From Oscillospiraceae bacterium (GTDB taxonomy: Bacteria > Bacillota_A > Clostridia > Oscillospirales > Oscillospiraceae): 7,279 nt of DNA. Position 1 is the first letter of the stretch. Each line of letters begins with the position of its first letter. The stretch spans positions 1 to 7,279 of the forward strand of contig CADBKB010000078.1 of NCBI GenBank assembly GCA_902795095.1. The letters are read 5' to 3'. Of the stretch, positions 1-7,279 are shown in pieces. Under the pieces are notes generated by a model. It ran no database searches, had not been told where the DNA came from, and saw nothing but the letters and a program-made list of their open reading frames with translations. The translations under genes were made by a program, and so were the position numbers.

Positions 1-344
1 AACAGGCCGCCCAGGTTCAGCCCGCCGGTGAGCTTGGACATGCTGGCCGAGCTCTCGGCGGTTGCCTTGCGGATGGCCTCGTTCACCGCGGCAATGACCA
101 TATCCTGAAGCATTTCCACGTCTTCGGGGTCCACGGCCTCGGGGTCGATCTCCAGGCGCAGCAGCTCGTGCTTGCCGTTGACCGCAGCCTTGACCATGCC
201 GCCGCCGGCGGCGGCCTCATACTCCCTGGCCTCCATCTCCTCCTGCATTTTCAGCATGTCCTGCTGCATCTTCTGGGCCTGACGCATCATATTCATGTTC
301 ATGCCGCCGCCCATCATGGGGCCGCGATATCCGCCCTTTGCCAT
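1..344 (-). CDS. ybaB: YbaB/EbfC-family nucleoid-associated protein (C-terminus cut by window edge)
   Basis: Small DNA-binding protein of the YbaB/EbfC family. Known members form dimers that bind DNA with little sequence specificity and help organise the nucleoid; the gene usually lies between dnaX and recR. The ATG at 344..342 follows an AAAGGAGA ribosome binding site 6 bases upstream, and that site overlaps the dnaX stop codon. The 114 visible codons begin with a Gly/Met-rich segment (MAKGGYRGPMMGGG). A helix with an AQKMQQDM core follows, then the AAGGGMVKAAVNGKHEL stretch, the DPEDVEMLQDMVIAAVNEA helix and the near-terminal MSKLTGGLNLGGL. All are typical of the family. Comparison with known members suggests only one or a few residues are missing. 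The 12-base gap to dnaX implies cotranscription and possibly translational coupling. Family assignment is secure; the exact function in this organism is inferred. Confidence 0.95.
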   Translation of the reverse strand, partial: MAKGGYRGPMMGGGMNMNMMRQAQKMQQDMLKMQEEMEAREYEAAAGGGMVKAAVNGKHELLRLEIDPEAVDPEDVEMLQDMVIAAVNEAIRKATAESSASMSKLTGGLNLGGL

Positions 345-356
345 AGCGATTCTCCT

Positions 357-2021
357 TTATTTTTTGATATGCACGATGTCCGGATGCTGCTGCGCCCGCT
401 TCAGGAGCTGGGCAAAGGCGTCGGAGCCATCGTCGGAAGTCTTGTCTTTTACTGCAAAAACCACCCGCACGGGGGAACCCAGGAGCTGTCCGGCCGCCTC
501 GGCGATCCGGTCGCTCTGCTTTTCCGCCATGCCCATGGTGAACCGGTCGCAGGCGCTGACGCGCAGAATGCTGCCGTCAAGCCTGCCGTACACCCGGTCG
601 CGGGACTCCGGCCGAAACAGCCACTGATCCCGGAAGGACATGACCGGCCGCAGTATGTCGCACAGCCGCTGCCAGAAGTCATCCTCCCGCGAAGCGGGGG
701 CCGCAGGCGCCGGTACGGGGTCCGGGACAGGCGCGGGAGCCTGGACAGGTGCGGGATCCGTCTGCCAGGGCGGCGCGTCCGTATCCTCAAAGGGAGGCGG
801 GGCGTCCGCCGCCTCGGGTGCGGCCGCGGCTTGCTGGGGCGCCGGCTCTGCAGGCGCCGCGGGAGCAGCCAGCCCACTGGACGCTGCCAAGGCCTCCAGG
901 CGGCTGATCCGATCGCTCAGCGCCGCGGGATCGGCGTCCAGATGGGGATCGCACAGCTTGAGCAGGCACAGCTCCACATCGATGCGGCGGTTGGCGCTGC
1001 GATTGAAGCCGGAGGCGGTTTCCTGCAGCAGACTCGTCATGCGCAGCAGCTGCGCCCCAGTGAAGCCGGGCGCGAGCTTTCGCAGCGTCGCGGGATCGCA
1101 CATGCCGGACAGGAGGTTTTCCGCCTTCGGTGCGGTTTTCAGAATGAGAAGGTCCCGGCAGGCACCGGTCAGCTCCTCCACCATGGCGCCCAGATCCTTG
1201 CCGGCGCTGTACAGGGCGGAGAAGTCCGACAGCAGCTTTGCCCCGTCCCCCGCGGCGATGGAGCCGAGCAGCTCCGCGGTGCTGCGCTCGCCGGCCAGAC
1301 CCAGGCAGCGGTAGACGGTTTGGGCCGTGACGCGGCCCTGGGCGGCGCTGGCGCACTGATCCAGCAGGCTCATGCCGTCGCGCAGGGCGCCGTCTGCCAG
1401 ACGGCTGAGAAGCGCGATGGCCTGATCGTCGATCTCAATGCCCTCGCGGTAGGCGCATTCGTTGATGCGCGCGCCGATGTCCTCGGGCAGCAGCCGGCGG
1501 AAGGAAAACCGCTGGCAGCGGGAGAGGATGGTGGCGGGGACCTTGTGCAGCTCCGTGGTGGCCAGGATGAACAGCAGATGGGCGGGAGGCTCCTCGATGA
1601 GCTTGAGCAGGGCGTTGAAGGCCGAGATGGACAGCATGTGCACCTCGTCGATGATGTACACCCGCATCTTCACCTCGGCGGGGGGATAGATGGCGTCGTC
1701 CCGCAGGGTGCGGACGTTGTCCACACCGTTGTTGGAGGCGGCGTCGATCTCCAGCACGTCCATGCAGCTGCCGCTGTCGATGGCGCGGCAGGCGGCGCAG
1801 GCGTTGCAGGGGTTGCCGCCCTCCGGATGCTCGCAGTTCACAGCCTTGGCCAGGATTTTGGCGCAGCTGGTCTTACCCGTGCCCCGGGAGCCGGTGAACA
1901 GGTAGGCGTGGCTGAGCTTGCCGGACTGGAGCTGAGCGCGGAGGGTCTGGGTCACGCCGAGCTGCCCCACCACCTCGTCAAAGGTCTGGGGACGGTATTT
2001 ACGGTACAGAGCCTGATACAC
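357..2021 (-). CDS. dnaX: DNA polymerase III subunit gamma/tau
   Basis: ATPase of the clamp-loader complex, which opens and loads the sliding clamp and, as full-length tau, ties the replisome together. I start it at the GTG at 2021 (554 residues, opening YQALYRKYRPQTFDEVVGQ), because families begin there and a GAGGTGA Shine-Dalgarno lies 5 bases upstream. The open frame runs on to an ATG at 2144, but that part is the 3' end of the SRP RNA gene. Visible motifs: Walker A GSRGTGKT (44-51); four zinc-binding cysteines (C63, C72, C75, C78); Walker B VYIIDEVH (121-128); sensor 1 ILATTE (152-157); the SRC arginine-finger motif (167-169); and sensor 2 GALRDG (211-216). Domain III follows to about 370. 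Next comes a Pro/Ala-rich linker, about 385-445, then a tau-type C-terminal domain ending HIKK. I saw no obvious A-rich slippery site for making a short gamma form. Confidence 0.97.
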   Translation of the reverse strand: MYQALYRKYRPQTFDEVVGQLGVTQTLRAQLQSGKLSHAYLFTGSRGTGKTSCAKILAKAVNCEHPEGGNPCNACAACRAIDSGSCMDVLEIDAASNNGVDNVRTLRDDAIYPPAEVKMRVYIIDEVHMLSISAFNALLKLIEEPPAHLLFILATTELHKVPATILSRCQRFSFRRLLPEDIGARINECAYREGIEIDDQAIALLSRLADGALRDGMSLLDQCASAAQGRVTAQTVYRCLGLAGERSTAELLGSIAAGDGAKLLSDFSALYSAGKDLGAMVEELTGACRDLLILKTAPKAENLLSGMCDPATLRKLAPGFTGAQLLRMTSLLQETASGFNRSANRRIDVELCLLKLCDPHLDADPAALSDRISRLEALAASSGLAAPAAPAEPAPQQAAAAPEAADAPPPFEDTDAPPWQTDPAPVQAPAPVPDPVPAPAAPASREDDFWQRLCDILRPVMSFRDQWLFRPESRDRVYGRLDGSILRVSACDRFTMGMAEKQSDRIAEAAGQLLGSPVRVVFAVKDKTSDDGSDAFAQLLKRAQQHPDIVHIKK

Positions 2022-2026
2022 GCGCT

Positions 2027-2033
2027 TCACCTC
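2027..2033 (-). promoter_or_regulatory. Ribosome binding site that decides the GTG start of dnaX
   Basis: On the minus strand GAGGTGA is followed by AGCGC and then the GTG at 2021..2019, an ideal spacing. An in-frame GTG three codons upstream (2030..2028) lies inside this site. A further GGAGG at 2051-2055 is too far from either GTG and belongs to the closing helix of the SRP RNA. The site and spacing are seen directly; start choice also rests on the conserved YQALYRKYRP amino terminus. Confidence 0.75.
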
Positions 2034-2050
2034 GCTGCCGGATTGAAATA

Positions 2051-2353
2051 CCTCCGGCCTGTGACAAGATCGCACACCTACATTTGAACATATACTATAT
2101 CCGTTACCCTCGCAGCCAGCTCGGAAACGGCACCCCCACGGCACACGCGATGGTCCGTTTAATGCTGCTCGGTTCCCCGCCTGACATGGTTCCCGGGATC
2201 ACGTTGCGCGGGACCGGTTCCTCATCGCCGCTTACGGGGGTCAGACAACACAGCATATGCCCGGGTGTAGGAATTCACTCCTGCTGTAGCGGATTGCAGG
2301 TTACAGGGCACCGCTATCTCCCCGGCTAGTGCGACCTTGTCACAGGCCGGAGG
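2051..2353 (-). repeat. 25-bp inverted repeat closing the SRP RNA
   Basis: The arms are 2329-2353 and 2051-2075. Read on the minus strand they are complementary over all 25 positions, with one G-U pair in place of G-C. The outer 12 bp or so go beyond the core SRP fold and probably form a precursor stem. In Bacillus subtilis the scRNA precursor is cleaved by RNase III in such a stem; the same maturation here is inference. Confidence 0.85.
2063..2341 (-). ncRNA. ffs: Signal recognition particle RNA, large Gram-positive type (4.5S/scRNA)
   Basis: RNA scaffold of the signal recognition particle, which with Ffh delivers nascent membrane and secreted proteins to FtsY and the translocon. The minus strand shows an Alu domain near the 5' end, with GCTAGCCGGGGAGATAGCGG and then TGCCCTGTAACCTGCAATCC (about 2291-2327). 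The S-domain tip lies at about 2160-2190: ATGTCAGG, then CGG-GGAA-CCG, then AGCAGCATTAA. This is the Ffh-binding helix 8 with its symmetric internal loop and a GGAA tetraloop (2173-2176). The 5' and 3' ends close with GACAAGGTCGCAC paired to GTGCGATCTTGTC with one G-U pair; the complementarity continues outward to 2353 and 2051, 25 bp in all. Length of about 279 nt fits the large bacterial form. Position directly upstream of dnaX matches Bacillus. Mature ends are not determined from sequence; they are set here at the inner 13 bp of the closing helix. Confidence 0.95.
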
Positions 2354-2374
2354 CCTGTAATTGGTCAATCAGTG

Positions 2375-2380
2375 ATTATA
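2375..2380 (-). promoter_or_regulatory. Possible -10 box of the SRP RNA promoter
   Basis: A perfect TATAAT on the minus strand lies 8 bases after the acpP stop codon and 21 bases before the long SRP RNA closing helix, so transcription would begin near 2368. At 16-18 base spacing I find no good -35 hexamer (candidates such as GAGCGC), and there is no TG extension. The box may therefore be a weak or factor-assisted promoter, or chance. Transcription could also come from the acpP promoter, since no terminator is visible between. Confidence 0.45.
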
Positions 2381-2388
2381 TGGCTGGA

Positions 2389-2607
2389 TCAGCCGATGCG
2401 CTCCTCCACGAAGGCGGCGAACTCACCGACGGTGCTGAGCTTTTCCTCAAGCTCCAGATCCACGTTGAGCTCCTCCTCCAGATCCATCAGCATCTCCACG
2501 GTGTCGAGGGAGTCGATGCCGAGGCTCTCGAAGGTGGTATCCTCCGTGATGCTCTCCACGGGGACGTCCATTTGACGGGAAAGGTAGTTGGCAATCTTTT
2601 CAAACAT
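2389..2607 (-). CDS. acpP: Acyl carrier protein
   Basis: Small acidic carrier that holds growing acyl chains as thioesters on a 4'-phosphopantetheine arm during fatty acid synthesis in the cytoplasm. The ATG at 2607 gives 72 residues starting MFEKIANYLSRQMDVP and follows a GGAGG site 8 bases upstream. An upstream in-frame ATG at 2679 is rejected because it lies in the promoter region and the added residues are not ACP-like. The modification motif GIDSLDTVEML is present with Ser33 as the attachment site, followed by the acidic recognition helix MDLEEELNVDLELEEK. Length is normal for the family. The gene is alone here, with no fab genes visible, and it has its own promoter. Given the generic sequence it could be the main fatty-acid ACP or a dedicated second ACP; the window cannot decide this. 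Confidence 0.95.
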   Translation of the reverse strand: MFEKIANYLSRQMDVPVESITEDTTFESLGIDSLDTVEMLMDLEEELNVDLELEEKLSTVGEFAAFVEERIG

Positions 2608-2651
2608 ATCAGTATCCTCCGATCGGAATGATTCGCAAAATCTACATAGAT

Positions 2652-2679
2652 ATGATACGGTTTTTTTCTGTAATGTCAA
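2652..2679 (-). promoter_or_regulatory. Sigma-A-type promoter of acpP
   Basis: On the minus strand a perfect TTGACA (-35, at 2674-2679) is followed by a 16-base spacer containing seven consecutive A residues, then TATCAT (-10, at 2652-2657). Transcription would start near 2645, leaving a leader of about 38 bases before the acpP ATG. The -35 box begins 16 bases after the rpoD stop codon and no terminator hairpin is seen between, so upstream readthrough may also contribute. Confidence 0.8.
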
Positions 2680-2695
2680 GAGCGGATTTTCGATT

Positions 2696-3841
<1,146 letters not shown>

Positions 3842-3845
3842 TGCG

Positions 3846-5594
3846 TTACCCTCCATATCCTTTCTTTTGCTTCAGCCGGTCCCGCAGGGCCAGCAGATCC
3901 TGATCCGTCCGGACGCCGGCCTTGGCCGACTCGTCCAGTATGATTTCCAGATAGTCCCGGAAGGCGTCCTCCGAAACAAGCTCGGTTTTCTTCTGGCTCA
4001 TCTGGGCCAGATGGGCCAGCTCCTCGGCGCTGAAGTCCTCTCCCAGGCTCGCCAGGCTGACCTGCAGGCCCTCCCGGCTGCGCTGACGCAAGGCCGCAAA
4101 GGCCCGCCCCAGCAGGGGGGAGGAGAAGTCCTCCGGCTCCAGATCTCCGACCTGATCCAGCAGGGCGCTCTCGCGCAGGATCATCCGCAGCAGCCCCTCC
4201 TCGGCCATGGCCGAGCGCAGGTTGGTGTAGCGGATGGAGCGGGCCGCCGGCTGGGCGTGGGCGGCGGGAGCCATGGCCTCGCGCTCCCTGGCCTTTTTCT
4301 CCCGGCCGAGGCGGCGGCGGTAGGCCTTGTTCACCTCGATCTTCATGGCCTCCGGCGTGATCCCGGCGCTCTGGGCGGCCCGGGCGCCGTATACCTCCCG
4401 CTCGATGGCGTTGGGAAGGGCGGCGATCATCTGCGCGGCCTCCGAGAGGAAGGCGACGCGCTGCTCGTCCAGGCTCAGATCGTACCGGCGCTCCAGACTT
4501 TGCAGCTGATACTCCGCGTGGTTCTCCGAGCGCTCCAGCAGAAGGCGGAAGCGGTCTGCGCCGTATTTTTTCAGGAATTCGTCGGGGTCCTTGGCCCCCT
4601 CCATGCGCAGGATCTTCACCTTCAGCCCCGCCTTTTCCAGCATGGGCACGGCCCGGCGGGTGGCGTTCTGCCCGGCCTCGTCGGCGTCATAGGTCAGCAC
4701 GATCTGTTCGGTGTATTTGCTCAGCAGGTTCGCGTGCTCCTCAGTCAGGGCGGTGCCCAGGGAGGCCACGGCGCTGTCAAAGCCGTATTGGTGCAGGGCG
4801 ATGGCGTCCATATAGCCCTCGGTGAGGATGATGTAGCCCAGCTTGCTCTTCTTTGCCACGTTCATGGCGAAGAGGTTCTTGCGTTTGTTGAAAATGATCG
4901 TCTCCGGGGAGTTGAGGTACTTGGGCGTGGAGTCGTCCATCACCCGGCCGCCGAAGCCGATGACGTTGCCCCGGATGTCGATGATGGGGAACATCAGCCG
5001 GTTGCGGAAGCGGTCATAGGCCCCGCCGCTTTTCTGCGAGCGCAGGGCCAGGCCGGCGGCCAGCAGCTCCTCAACGCTGTAGCCCATCCCCTTCATGGCG
5101 TCCAGCAGGCCGGACCAGCCCGGCGGGGCAAAGCCCAGGCCGAAACTCGTCACCGTCTGCTTCGAGAGGCCGCGGCGAACGATGTACTCCGCCGCCGGCT
5201 TTCCCTCCGGGGAGAAGAGCTGCCTGCGGTAGTAGCGCGCCGCGTCCTTGCACAGGGCCCAGAGCCGCTCCTGCAGCTTGTACTGGCTGCGGTAGGCTTC
5301 GTCCTCCGGCACCTCGAGACCGGCGCGTTTGGCCAGAAAGCGCACCGCGTCGGGATAGCTCAGGCCTTCGATGTCCATGATAAAGTTGATCACGCCGCCG
5401 CCCTTGTGGCAGCCGAAGCAGTAATAGAGCTGAGCGTCCGGGGAGACGGAGAAGGAGGCGGTCTTTTCCCCGTGGAAGGGGCACAGGCCGAACAGCCGGC
5501 CGCCCTGACGCTTGAGCTCCACGTACTGGCCAACGACGTCTTCTATGGGATTGCGGACAATCAGCTCGTCGATAAATGCGCTCGGGAACGCCAT
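3846..5594 (-). CDS. dnaG: DNA primase
   Basis: Makes the short RNA primers used at the replication fork, working with the replicative helicase. The protein has 582 residues, close to the family norm of about 600. The ATG at 5594 follows AAAGGAGG 7 bases upstream. The N-terminal CHC2 zinc-binding domain shows C38 and H41 (CPFH) and C59 and C62 ([11 protein letters not shown]). The RNA polymerase core includes [23 protein letters not shown] (195-217). The TOPRIM fold has the catalytic glutamate E259 in LTEGYMDAI and metal-binding D303 and D305 in [11 protein letters not shown] basic Arg/Lys/Ala-rich linker (about 425-455) leads to a C-terminal helicase-interaction domain. It sits 49 bases after dgt and 4 before rpoD, the dnaG-rpoD core of the macromolecular synthesis operon. 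No truncation or missing key residue is seen. Confidence 0.98.
   Translation of the reverse strand: MAFPSAFIDELIVRNPIEDVVGQYVELKRQGGRLFGLCPFHGEKTASFSVSPDAQLYYCFGCHKGGGVINFIMDIEGLSYPDAVRFLAKRAGLEVPEDEAYRSQYKLQERLWALCKDAARYYRRQLFSPEGKPAAEYIVRRGLSKQTVTSFGLGFAPPGWSGLLDAMKGMGYSVEELLAAGLALRSQKSGGAYDRFRNRLMFPIIDIRGNVIGFGGRVMDDSTPKYLNSPETIIFNKRKNLFAMNVAKKSKLGYIILTEGYMDAIALHQYGFDSAVASLGTALTEEHANLLSKYTEQIVLTYDADEAGQNATRRAVPMLEKAGLKVKILRMEGAKDPDEFLKKYGADRFRLLLERSENHAEYQLQSLERRYDLSLDEQRVAFLSEAAQMIAALPNAIEREVYGARAAQSAGITPEAMKIEVNKAYRRRLGREKKAREREAMAPAAHAQPAARSIRYTNLRSAMAEEGLLRMILRESALLDQVGDLEPEDFSSPLLGRAFAALRQRSREGLQVSLASLGEDFSAEELAHLAQMSQKKTELVSEDAFRDYLEIILDESAKAGVRTDQDLLALRDRLKQKKGYGG
3850..3854 (-). 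promoter_or_regulatory. rpoD ribosome binding site inside the last codons of dnaG
   Basis: GGAGG lies within the final Gly codons of dnaG, just before its TAA stop, and stands 8 bases upstream of the ATG at 3841. This supports the shorter rpoD start over the ATG at 3856, which sits immediately next to GGAGG with only a poor AAAGG site upstream. The overlap suggests ribosomes ending dnaG can re-initiate on rpoD. Confidence 0.75.
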
Positions 5595-5643
5595 GGCGCG
5601 GCCTCCTTTCTAAGGGTTTTCCCCGTTTTCGCCGTTTGATGCG

Positions 5644-6651
5644 TCAGCGCATCTGCCAGGCGCTGGGGATGAAGATGTTCTCGTACTGATAGATGGCGTA
5701 TTTGTCCGTCATGCAGGCGATGTAGTCGCAGACCACCCGCTCAATGCCGTCGAAGTCGAGCTGGGGCCGGAAATTCTCCGGCAGCTGCTCCGGGTGGCGC
5801 ATGTAGTGCTCATACAGGCTTTTCAGAATGTCCCGGGCTTTGGATTCCTCGCCCTTGGCCACGGGATTACGGTAAACTCGCTCAAACATGAAGGTGCGCA
5901 GCGCGTCCATGGCCTGGGCCACCTTCGGCCGCATGCGCAGGGTGTTGCTGATGCCGGTCTGGGTGATCAGCTCCTCCACCAGGGTGTTGATCCGCTCGGA
6001 GTGGGAGTGGCCCAGAATGCCGGAAATCTCCTTGGGAATGTCCTCCTCACACAGGATCCCGGCGCGCATGGCGTCGTCGATGTCGTGGTTGATGTAGGCG
6101 ATGCGGTCGGCGAAGCGGATCACGTGGCCCTCCATGAAGTCCGGAGGATCCGCGCTCCAGCTGTGGCAGAGGATGCCCATGCGGGTCTCATAGGTCAGAT
6201 TCAGCCCCGCGCCATCCTTCTCCAGGATATCCACCACCCGCAGGGACTGCTCGTTGTGGCGGAAGGGCTTTCCCGTGGCCTCACTCAGGGCGATCTCGCC
6301 GGCGTGGCCGAAGGGGGTGTGGCCCAGGTCGTGGCCCATGGCGATGGCCTCGGTGAGGTCCTCGTTCAGCCGCAGGCCCACGCTGATGGCCCGGGCGATG
6401 CGCGAGACCTCCAGAGTATGGGTCATGCGGGTGCGGTAGTGGTCGCCCTCCGGCTGGAGGAAGACCTGGGTTTTATGCATCAGGCGGCGGAAGGCCTTGG
6501 AATGGATGATGCGGTCGGTGTCCCGCTGGAAGCAGGTGCGGCTGTCGCGCTCCGACTCCGGATTGGCGCGGCCGCGGGACTGGTCGGCAAAGGACGCCAG
6601 GGGAGAGAGGATCTCATGCTCCTGCCGCTCGATGCGTTCACGGATCGTCAT
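5644..6651 (-). CDS. dgt: dGTPase-like HD-domain deoxynucleoside triphosphate triphosphohydrolase
   Basis: Family members cleave dGTP or other dNTPs to the nucleoside and tripolyphosphate, controlling the dNTP pool. The protein has 335 residues, the short form seen in many Gram-positive and other bacteria (E. coli Dgt is about 505). The ATG at 6651 follows AAAGGAGG by 7 bases. The N-terminal RDTDRIIHSKAFRRLMHKTQVF (43-64) is the family signature. The HD metal ligands are H78 in TRMTHTLEVSR, H107 and D108 in MGHDLGHTPFGHAGE, and D182 in RFADRIAYINHDIDDA. The C-terminal part is the helical domain of the family. The neighbours are yigZ upstream (16 bases) and dnaG downstream (49 bases), so it is expressed with primase and sigma-A. 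Substrate preference (dGTP, or other dNTPs with allosteric activation) cannot be read from the sequence. Confidence 0.95.
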   Translation of the reverse strand: MTIRERIERQEHEILSPLASFADQSRGRANPESERDSRTCFQRDTDRIIHSKAFRRLMHKTQVFLQPEGDHYRTRMTHTLEVSRIARAISVGLRLNEDLTEAIAMGHDLGHTPFGHAGEIALSEATGKPFRHNEQSLRVVDILEKDGAGLNLTYETRMGILCHSWSADPPDFMEGHVIRFADRIAYINHDIDDAMRAGILCEEDIPKEISGILGHSHSERINTLVEELITQTGISNTLRMRPKVAQAMDALRTFMFERVYRNPVAKGEESKARDILKSLYEHYMRHPEQLPENFRPQLDFDGIERVVCDYIACMTDKYAIYQYENIFIPSAWQMR

Positions 6652-6667
6652 ACAGACGCCTCCTTTG

Positions 6668-7279
6668 TTATCGTTTGTAGGGGCCGGGCAGGTATTCCGT
6701 CCCGGCGTCGATGGGAACGAGCTTTCCGGAGGAAAGATCGGTGAGTCTGACGGCGAAGGCGTCGGCCCTGCCCATCGGGATGCGCACGGTCATATCCACC
6801 TGCGCGCCGTACTCCGTGGCGGCGATCTGGCCCTCGTGGGCCTCGATCTCCAGCTTCACCCGCTCAAAGAGGGGATAGGGGCAGGGGATCTCATAGCGCT
6901 GCCACAGGCGCATGATGCTGACGCCTGCGGCGTCCACGGCCATGGCCGCGGCCTTGGAGTAGGCCCGCACCAGGCCGCCGGTGCCAAGCAGGATCCCGCC
7001 GAAGTAGCGGGTGACCACGCAGCACACGTTCTGCAGCTCCTGGCGGCGCAGCACGTCCAGCACCGGCATGCCGCCGGTGCCCTGGGGCTCGCCGTCGTCG
7101 GAGTAGCGCATGGCCCCGCCGCGGATGATGTAGGCGTAAACATGGTGCCGCGCGTCCCACATGGACTCCCTTGTGGCTTTGATGGCGGCCAGGGCCTCCT
7201 CCTCCGTGTCGGTGCGCCAGATATGCCCGATGAAGCGGGAGCGCTTCTCGGTATGTTCGTCGATGCCCTCTCCGGAGGG
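6668..7279 (-). CDS. yigZ: YigZ/IMPACT-family protein (N-terminus cut by window edge)
   Basis: Member of the UPF0029/IMPACT family (YigZ in E. coli, YvyE in Bacillus). Its fold resembles translation factor domains; the eukaryotic relative IMPACT modulates Gcn2 signalling, but the bacterial role is not firmly established. The frame stays open to the right edge, giving 203 visible residues. They start near KRSRFIGHIWRTDTEEEAL, which aligns with the beginning of known members, so perhaps ten or so residues are missing. An internal ATG at 7162 cuts into the domain and is not the true start. The signature runs from YSDDGEPQGTGGMPVLDVL to TRYFGGILLGTGGLVRAYSKA. A C-terminal ferredoxin-like domain follows, ending LPGPYKR. 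It precedes dgt by 16 bases and is probably cotranscribed with it. Confidence 0.93.
   Translation of the reverse strand, partial: PSGEGIDEHTEKRSRFIGHIWRTDTEEEALAAIKATRESMWDARHHVYAYIIRGGAMRYSDDGEPQGTGGMPVLDVLRRQELQNVCCVVTRYFGGILLGTGGLVRAYSKAAAMAVDAAGVSIMRLWQRYEIPCPYPLFERVKLEIEAHEGQIAATEYGAQVDMTVRIPMGRADAFAVRLTDLSSGKLVPIDAGTEYLPGPYKR

Noticed and set aside
625..880. Programmed frameshift or frame break in the dnaX linker
   Set aside because: The frame is continuous, and I see no A-rich slippery heptamer. The Pro/Ala-rich linker is a normal feature of tau proteins in GC-rich genomes.
168..2087. Long plus-strand open frame of 639 codons opposite dnaX and ybaB
   Set aside because: It is an antisense shadow of GC-rich codons. 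It encodes a low-complexity Gly/Ala/Leu/Gln/His-rich product without family motifs, while the opposite strand has clear DnaX and YbaB motifs.
2022..2144. N-terminal extension of DnaX to an ATG at 2144
   Set aside because: The extension would be translated from the 3' part of the SRP RNA, has Cys/Arg-rich composition unlike DnaX, and lacks a ribosome site. The family starts at the YQALYRKYRP segment.
2340..2368. TTGACC at 2363-2368 as the -35 box of an SRP RNA promoter
   Set aside because: The matching -10 position would be CTGTGA inside the palindrome, a very poor match. The TATAAT just upstream is the better candidate.
2382..2394. GGCTG/CAGCC hairpin at the acpP stop codon as an intrinsic terminator
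   Set aside because: The stem is only 5 bp and is followed by ATATAAT rather than a T-run.
2084..2631. Small plus-strand open frames crossing the SRP RNA and acpP
   Set aside because: They lie antisense to a structured RNA and to a clear ACP gene, and have no recognisable motifs.
2661..2667. Run of seven T on the plus strand as a terminator
   Set aside because: No stem precedes it on the plus strand, and no plus-strand gene exists. It is the A-tract in the acpP promoter spacer.

Overview
This is a GC-rich, ordinary housekeeping segment in which every gene lies on the minus strand. It looks like a chromosomal piece of a Gram-positive Clostridia-type bacterium, and the Oscillospiraceae/Ruminococcaceae side is my best guess. 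Three things point there. The signal recognition particle RNA is the large form with an Alu domain. It sits directly upstream of dnaX, as in Bacillus and clostridia. A dGTPase-like gene is joined to the primase and sigma-A genes. No database search was possible, so the taxonomic placement is inference.

In transcription order (right to left) the window holds: a nearly complete YigZ/IMPACT-family gene running off the right edge; a dGTPase-like HD-domain hydrolase (dgt); DNA primase (dnaG); the primary sigma factor (rpoD/sigA); a small acyl carrier protein gene (acpP) with its own good sigma-A-type promoter; the large SRP RNA gene (ffs), filling the only sizeable stretch without a protein gene; the DNA polymerase III gamma/tau subunit (dnaX); and a YbaB/EbfC nucleoid-associated protein gene cut by the left edge.

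The first four genes are packed with gaps of 16, 49 and 4 bases and look like one transcription unit. It is a version of the macromolecular synthesis operon, linking nucleotide turnover, replication priming and transcription. The second group, ffs-dnaX-ybaB, is the classic Gram-positive arrangement, and recR would be expected next, beyond the left edge. acpP sits between the two groups.

I found no mobile element, CRISPR array, tRNA, prophage, toxin-antitoxin pair or clear rho-independent terminator. I see no convincing new system. The parts most worth a second look are the SRP RNA with its 25-bp closing helix, the competing small hairpins around its ends, and the apparent lack of a terminator between it and dnaX.
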